A stretch of DNA of 64,000 bases from NCBI GenBank assembly GCA_944324185.1, contig CALUVI010000003.1, positions 1-64,000 on the forward strand, written 5' to 3'. The notes below the pieces were generated by a model that was not told the origin of the DNA, searched no databases, and saw nothing but the letters and a program-made list of their open reading frames with translations. Made by a program: the position numbers and the translations under genes. The stretch comes from Candidatus Gastranaerophilales bacterium. GTDB taxonomy: Bacteria > Cyanobacteriota > Vampirovibrionia > Gastranaerophilales > Gastranaerophilaceae. Positions 59,584 through 64,000 of this stretch are shown here, in pieces; position 1 is the first letter of the stretch; the number at the start of each line of letters is the position of its first letter.

Positions 59584-60339
59584 ATGAAAATAGCGGTGAT
59601 TTCAGACATACACGGTAATATGGAAGCAATAGAAGCGGTTATGGCAGACATTGAACAAAAAGAGTGTGATAGAATTTTTGTCCTCGGAGACTACGCTATG
59701 GCCGGTCCTGAACCTAATTATGCCGTACAGTATTTCCTCAACAGGAAAAATGACCCTAAATTTACCATGATTCAGGGTAATACAGACTTAATGATTGCTG
59801 ATTATTCGGATGAGCTCTACAATACACTCCGCGAAAAAGCTCCTATTATGGCAGAGGCTTTAAAAAATGATGTTGAACTTCTAAATCCGCTTGAGAAAAA
59901 ATTCCTGAAAAATCTCCCTATTCAAAAAGAAGTTGAAGAAGAAGGTATAAAATTTTTGCTTGTACACGGCTCTCCGAGAAAAAACAACGAGGATATTCTG
60001 CCGGATACGCCGATAGAAGAAGTTGAAAAAATGCTTGTGAATGTTGACGCGGATGTAGTTTTGTGCGGACATACCCATATTCCGTGTGGGTTTCAGACGG
60101 AAAGCAAAAAAACCGTAGTAAATGACGGCAGTATCGGAAGACCGTTTTTTATCCCCGAAGACGGTGAGGTTAAGGCGTGCTATTTGATTATTGAAGTTCA
60201 AAACGGAAAGTGTGTATTTGAACATCAATTTGTAAAATATAATAAAGAGCAGGCAGCAGAAAAACTTGCTGCAAGGAGCTTTACAGGGTCGGATAAACTT
60301 GCCGGAATGCTCCTGAATCCGGAAGTAAGACATTTTTAG
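59584..60339 (+). CDS. YfcE/MJ0936-type metallophosphoesterase
   Basis: The 251-residue protein has the dimetal phosphoesterase motifs KIAVISDIHGNMEAIEAV (D-x-H), RIFVLGDYAMAGPEP (GD), IQGNTDL near residue 60 (GNxD; N-T-D in place of NHD), LLVHGSPR near 120, and VLCGHTHIPCGF near 160. Related proteins are phosphodiesterases with broad activity. The start is ATG 59584 set by AAAGGAGCGAAAG; the longer frame from 59476 covers the hairpin and peptide region and is rejected. Downstream repeats follow at 60346. Confidence 0.85.
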   Translation: MKIAVISDIHGNMEAIEAVMADIEQKECDRIFVLGDYAMAGPEPNYAVQYFLNRKNDPKFTMIQGNTDLMIADYSDELYNTLREKAPIMAEALKNDVELLNPLEKKFLKNLPIQKEVEEEGIKFLLVHGSPRKNNEDILPDTPIEEVEKMLVNVDADVVLCGHTHIPCGFQTESKKTVVNDGSIGRPFFIPEDGEVKACYLIIEVQNGKCVFEHQFVKYNKEQAAEKLAARSFTGSDKLAGMLLNPEVRHF

Positions 60340-60345
60340 GTTAAT

Positions 60346-60520
60346 GTCAGGCTGATTATTAAGACTTTCCGGAGTACCGTTATTGCGAGGGGTAAATACA
60401 TTGGGCTGGTATTGAAATTTCTAAATGCGCTGTCATTCAGAGGGCGTCAGTCCGAAGAATCTCTTTAACTTATAAAAAATTCTATTCACTCCTCACCGGC
60501 AACATACCTTTTCCCCTCTA
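60346..60520. repeat. Types B, E and F repeat remnants
   Basis: ACCGTTATTGCGAGGGGTAAATACATTGG (60377) is type E; GCTGTCATTCAGAGGGCGTC with CCGAAGAATCTCTTTAAC (60430-60470) matches 115-165 in the same orientation; TCTATTCACTCCTCACCGG is type F. Nothing else is seen up to 60635 except TGTGTGTGT-rich sequence. Confidence 0.8.
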
Positions 60521-60635
60521 AAAAAGTAAAAGCGATAATTGCCTTAATTACCGCTAAATTATGTGTGTGTATTATATTATAGATTTTATAAAGTGTGTGT
60601 GTTCTTTTTGGTAAATGCTAAAACTTATATTCGGC

Positions 60636-60917
60636 TTATGCCATGACTGCAAATTGTTTTGTCTCGTTTTGAGAAGCCTGATCATTATTTCTTATCATGC
60701 TGAATGTTCTATACAATTTGTAACCTAAAGCTTTTAAAGGATTCGTATCAACTGAATCAGCGTTCTGAGCAAATTCTCTGCTCTGTTGGAACTTTACTGA
60801 AGCTTTCGGGTCTCTCAACATTAAGATTGCGTTTTGAGATTCCATATTAGTTGATGCTGTATTAGATTTAAAACCCGGATTTATATAATTTATATTTGAT
60901 ATTCTATTAACTAACAT
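60636..60917 (-). CDS. Small FK-box protein, 93 residues
   Basis: No family is recognised. The protein starts LVNRISNINYINPGFKSNTAST with FKSN at residues 16-19, the box also found in proteins at 16136, 19903 and 34756. The remainder is helical and charged with a predicted basic patch (GYKLYRTFSMIRNN) and ends QFAVMA. No Cys, no membrane span. The ATG at 60917 follows AGAGGTG by eight bases; an in-frame GTG nine bases further upstream overlaps that site and is rejected. Confidence 0.7.
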   Translation of the reverse strand: MLVNRISNINYINPGFKSNTASTNMESQNAILMLRDPKASVKFQQSREFAQNADSVDTNPLKALGYKLYRTFSMIRNNDQASQNETKQFAVMA

Positions 60918-61272
60918 AATAATCACCTCTGTGAACTTTCTGTTGTTATTAAGTGTTTCATTTACACTTCATTCAACAATTTCATTATGCAACATTTAAA
61001 ATAAAAAGTCAAGAGGGTAAAACCCTATTTGTTAACTTTTGTGAAACCCTCGTGCAGCAAGCGTTTGGGGATAAAATGTCAAAAATACACTTAAAAAATA
61101 GCCCACCCGGGTATAGTTTTTCGGTGTAAAAAATACACTTTTTCATGAGGCATGCCCGTTTTTTAACAAAAATCGTAAAAATTCTGCCGGATTCTCCTGT
61201 TTATATCTTTACATTCTTTTCAATTTCCACCCATTATGTTAATATTAAATAGTAAAACAGCATCGGGGACGT
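60918..61272. other. Gap upstream of the PBP gene
   Basis: GGGTAAAACCC (61015) and GTGTAAAAAATACAC followed by T5 (61124-61143) are short hairpins, the latter a weak terminator. The rest shows no gene. The PBP start has a CGGGGAC site only three bases from ATG. Confidence 0.5.
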
Positions 61273-63024
61273 ATGAGGAGAAGTAATAATATTAATAAAA
61301 ATAAGTCGTTTTCAGACCGCCTTGTCTGGATACAGGGCTTCTTTCTTATTGCTATTTTATTGTTCATTATTTACCTCTTTTGTGTTCAGGTACTTGATAT
61401 AAGGCATTTTAGAGTCAAAGCTAAGAATCAGAGACGTGCAAGCTCTTTTGTGATGAGGGGAAATATTTATGATAGAAACGGAATTAAGCTTGCAACCGAC
61501 ACGGTTTATTATGACATTTTCGCAAGAAAAGAAGACTTTGTTCACACACCGGAAGAACTTGCAAAACTGCTTGCTCCGATATTAAAAATCTCTCAGGTTG
61601 ACCTTACGGAAAAGCTTAAGCAGGATGTATCTTTAATTTCCCTAAAAAAAAATGTAGACCGCCATACGAGGGATGAAATTGCAAAGTTAAATTTGCGAGA
61701 AATACCCATGGATAAGAAAAGTATCAGAAATTATCCGCAGGGAACCCTCGCGGCGCATGTTCTCGGGTATTACAATTTCGATGCCGATGTTGCATCAGGA
61801 GTCGAATTAACCGCAAAAGACGTTCTGGAGAGCGTTACAAAGAATTCCAACTTTGAGATGACACCTAAAGGAAAGGTCATATATAATATTTCAACCGACC
61901 CGGTTGCGGCAACCAAGCCGGTCAAAGGTAAGGATATTACATTAACTATTGACGCTGCCGTTCAGCATGTTTGTGAAAAAGAGTTGATGAAGTCTATAGA
62001 AAAATTTAAAGCTCACAGGGGGGCAGTTATTGTAATGAATCCGCGTAACGGTGAAATACTTGCTTACGCTGTTTATCCGTATTTTGACCCTAATAATTTC
62101 AAGAATGCAACAAGTTTTCAGACAAAAAACTGGACATTGACCGATGTATTTCCGCCCGGCTCTACTTTTAAAGCAATAACTGTAGCTTCGGCAATTGAGC
62201 TGGGAAAAATCAACCGTTATTCACGTATTAACGACACCGGTAAAATTAAAGTCGGCTGGTGGACAATAAAAAATTATGATTATAACAGACATCCAAATCC
62301 CGGAATGATTGATTTAGTCTATCTTTTCGAGCATTCAAGCAATGTAGGTTCGGTTATTGTTGCACAGATGATGAGCCGGTTTGAATTTTACAAAATGCTT
62401 AAAAAATTCGGGTTTGGAGAAAAAACAGGGATTGATCTTCCCGGAGAATCTGTCGGACTTCTTAAATATCCCGGCAGATGGGATGCAGCTGACCACGCGT
62501 CCATGGGATACGGTTACGGCTCGTCTGTTACGGCAATACAAATGGTTTCAGCGATTGCTGCTATTGCAAATGACGGGGTGAAAATTACTCCGCATGTAAT
62601 TAAATACACTTCCGAGGAAGAAGCAGTAAAGATAAAGAGAGAGCAGGTTATGACGCCGGAGCATGCCAGAGTTGTTACCGAGCTTCTTACTGAAAGCATT
62701 AATCGCGGAAAATCTCCGATTAAGTCTGACAGTTATAATATTGCAGCAAAAACCGGAACATCAATTAAGCCTAAAGAAAACGGCAGCGGGTATACTGACA
62801 AATTATATACTTCAATTGTAGGTTATATGCCTTCTTCAGACCCGCAAGTTTTAATATATGTTATTGTAGATTCCGCTCAGGGCGGTGAAATTTGGGGTAA
62901 TACTGTTGCGGCTCCTATTTTTAAAGAAATTTCAACACAAATTTCACACATATTAAACTTACAGCCCGATAAAACAGTGCCTGCCATAAACAAAGATATT
63001 AAGAAAGGAACAACGGAAGAATGA
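61273..63024 (+). CDS. ftsI: Penicillin-binding protein, FtsI type
   Basis: The 583-residue class B PBP cross-links septal peptidoglycan. A single N-terminal transmembrane segment (about 20-42) precedes the dimerisation domain (RGNIYDRNGIKLATD near residue 62), and the transpeptidase domain carries SxxK as STFK (near residue 298), SxN as SSN (near 356) and KTGT (near 495). The overlap with murE by four bases (ATGA) matches the usual dcw order ftsI-murE, which supports FtsI over other PBP2 types. Confidence 0.92.
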   Translation: MRRSNNINKNKSFSDRLVWIQGFFLIAILLFIIYLFCVQVLDIRHFRVKAKNQRRASSFVMRGNIYDRNGIKLATDTVYYDIFARKEDFVHTPEELAKLLAPILKISQVDLTEKLKQDVSLISLKKNVDRHTRDEIAKLNLREIPMDKKSIRNYPQGTLAAHVLGYYNFDADVASGVELTAKDVLESVTKNSNFEMTPKGKVIYNISTDPVAATKPVKGKDITLTIDAAVQHVCEKELMKSIEKFKAHRGAVIVMNPRNGEILAYAVYPYFDPNNFKNATSFQTKNWTLTDVFPPGSTFKAITVASAIELGKINRYSRINDTGKIKVGWWTIKNYDYNRHPNPGMIDLVYLFEHSSNVGSVIVAQMMSRFEFYKMLKKFGFGEKTGIDLPGESVGLLKYPGRWDAADHASMGYGYGSSVTAIQMVSAIAAIANDGVKITPHVIKYTSEEEAVKIKREQVMTPEHARVVTELLTESINRGKSPIKSDSYNIAAKTGTSIKPKENGSGYTDKLYTSIVGYMPSSDPQVLIYVIVDSAQGGEIWGNTVAAPIFKEISTQISHILNLQPDKTVPAINKDIKKGTTEE

Positions 63025-64000
63025 AATTAAGAAACTTAGTAGACAGCATAAATTATAGAGAACTTGTAAACATTGAGGATATGTCTGATGAAATAATGGG
63101 AATATCATACAATTCTAAAAAGACAAAACCCAATGACCTGTTTATTTGTCTAACCGGAGAGCATGTAGACGGACATGAATATGCGGAAGAAGCATTTGCA
63201 AACGGAGCATGTGCATGTATTGTGGAACGCCGGCTTAATCTTGATAAACCCCAAATTGTTGTCGATGATACAAGTGAAATTATTGCGGAAGTTTCTGATT
63301 TGTTTTACAATTCTCCGTCCAAAAAGCTGAATGTTATCGGCGTTACCGGAACCAACGGCAAAACAACTGTTACACATCTTATACAAAAGCTTTTTGAAGG
63401 AAACGACCAGCAATGCGCACTTATAGGAACACTCGGACATAAGTTCTTCTCAGAAGATATTTACCGTGATGCAAGACATACAACACCTCAGGCTCCTGAA
63501 TTACAGGCAATCTTATATGAAATTAATGAAAAATGCATAAAAAATGTGGTTATGGAAGTTTCTTCACACGCTCTTGCACAGCACAGGGTTGATTATTGCG
63601 ATTTTAACGGAGCTGTTTTTACAAACCTTACACAGGACCATCTGGATTTCCATATCACAATGAACAATTATTTCAAAGCCAAGGCGATTTTGTTTGAGAA
63701 TCTTGTAGCAGGAGATTTTGCAGTAATAAATGCAGATGATGAGTACGCATCCAAGTTTCTTGATGTAATTTCTCCTACGGTAAGTACATACACGTATGGT
63801 GTTAATATGCCGGCTGATGTCAGAGCAAAAGATATAAAATTTAATCATGACGGCGCTTCTTTTATCTGTACCGTAAACAATAGAGATTATAATGTTAATC
63901 TGAAAATGAACGGTCTTTTCTCCGTATACAATGTTCTTGCGGCAATAACAACAGCGAATGCACTCGGAATGGATATTGAAAAATCTATCAAAATACTTGA
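63021..64000 (+). CDS. murE: UDP-MurNAc-tripeptide synthetase MurE, 5' part
   Basis: The frame runs off the window end after 326 codons. It has the N-terminal UDP-binding domain (ISYNSKKTKPNDLFICLTGEHVDGHEYAEEAFANGACACIVER), the ATP loop GVTGTNGKTTVTHLIQKLF near residue 110, MEVSSHALAQHRVDYCDFNGAVFTNLTQDHLDFH near 180 and the K of AKAILF (carbamylated Lys). The amino acid added (usually meso-DAP) is decided by residues beyond the window. It overlaps ftsI by four bases, so translation is coupled. Confidence 0.95.
   Translation, partial: MKLRNLVDSINYRELVNIEDMSDEIMGISYNSKKTKPNDLFICLTGEHVDGHEYAEEAFANGACACIVERRLNLDKPQIVVDDTSEIIAEVSDLFYNSPSKKLNVIGVTGTNGKTTVTHLIQKLFEGNDQQCALIGTLGHKFFSEDIYRDARHTTPQAPELQAILYEINEKCIKNVVMEVSSHALAQHRVDYCDFNGAVFTNLTQDHLDFHITMNNYFKAKAILFENLVAGDFAVINADDEYASKFLDVISPTVSTYTYGVNMPADVRAKDIKFNHDGASFICTVNNRDYNVNLKMNGLFSVYNVLAAITTANALGMDIEKSIKIL

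Overview
The window is about 64 kb of AT-rich chromosome from a Gram-negative, non-photosynthetic bacterium. The gene content and style (short HPF, FtsZ ending in IPDFLRK, class I glutamine synthetase, MEP-pathway IspG, a TolC-type outer-membrane channel, many small proteins of unknown family that start with an Ile/Asn-rich stretch and an FK[ASN]N box) suggest a gut Melainabacteria/Vampirovibrionia (Gastranaerophilales-like) organism. That assignment is inference from memory. There is no 16S gene, no photosynthesis gene, no transposase, no phage gene and no CRISPR array.

Layout. 0-5 kb: nucleotide and cell maintenance genes (dCMP deaminase, comF, hpf, a GT2 transferase, rdgB, lipA, a phosphoesterase). 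5-7 kb: a membrane protein made of three internal repeats. 7-15 kb: division, translation and repair core (ftsZ, tspO, rbfA-truB, an S1 protein, a TPR protein with a very acidic tail, recN, recA). 15-22 kb: lineage-type genes (HTH/coiled-coil protein, a three-module AAA protein, an FK-motif protein, a radical SAM protein). 22-23 kb: glnA. 23.8-34.7 kb: a surface-glycan island of glycosyltransferases, a DUF1796 protein, a ferredoxin/FrhB-pyruvyltransferase fusion and a GT8-GT4 fusion; between two of its genes lies a perfect 27-bp inverted repeat around 84 bp that could be an invertible promoter. 34.7-45 kb: an M49-like metallopeptidase, lepA, metG, tolC, a CopG regulator, a CMP-sugar synthetase, panE. 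45-50 kb: maf, radical SAM, ferritin, TPR and ACT proteins, a NarL-type regulator. 50-54 kb: accD-accA, a divergent XRE locus, prmA. 54-59 kb: aroB-aroK-aroC, a small exported protein, ispG. 59-64 kb: two peptide-hairpin modules before a phosphoesterase, a small FK-motif protein, an FtsI-type PBP and the start of murE.

Two general properties stand out. First, at least twelve genes have a -10 box (usually extended TGnTATAAT) ending exactly six or seven bases before the start codon and no Shine-Dalgarno, so they are predicted to make leaderless mRNAs; the other genes have clear GGAGG-like sites. Second, nearly every longer intergenic gap is filled by a small set of interspersed repeats (called A to G here). 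These form foldbacks, sit against gene starts, have apparently replaced the 5' half of a tRNA-Gly gene, and in prmA appear to have entered a reading frame without breaking it.

The best candidates for something undescribed are: (1) three modules, each a strong SD, a 21-24 residue hydrophobic peptide and a bipartite RNA hairpin, one pair of them tandemly duplicated; (2) the FK[ASN]N N-terminal box shared by four otherwise unrelated proteins; (3) the possible invertible promoter in the glycan island; (4) the triple-AAA and triple-repeat membrane proteins. All calls come from reading the sequence and recalled family knowledge; no database search was run.
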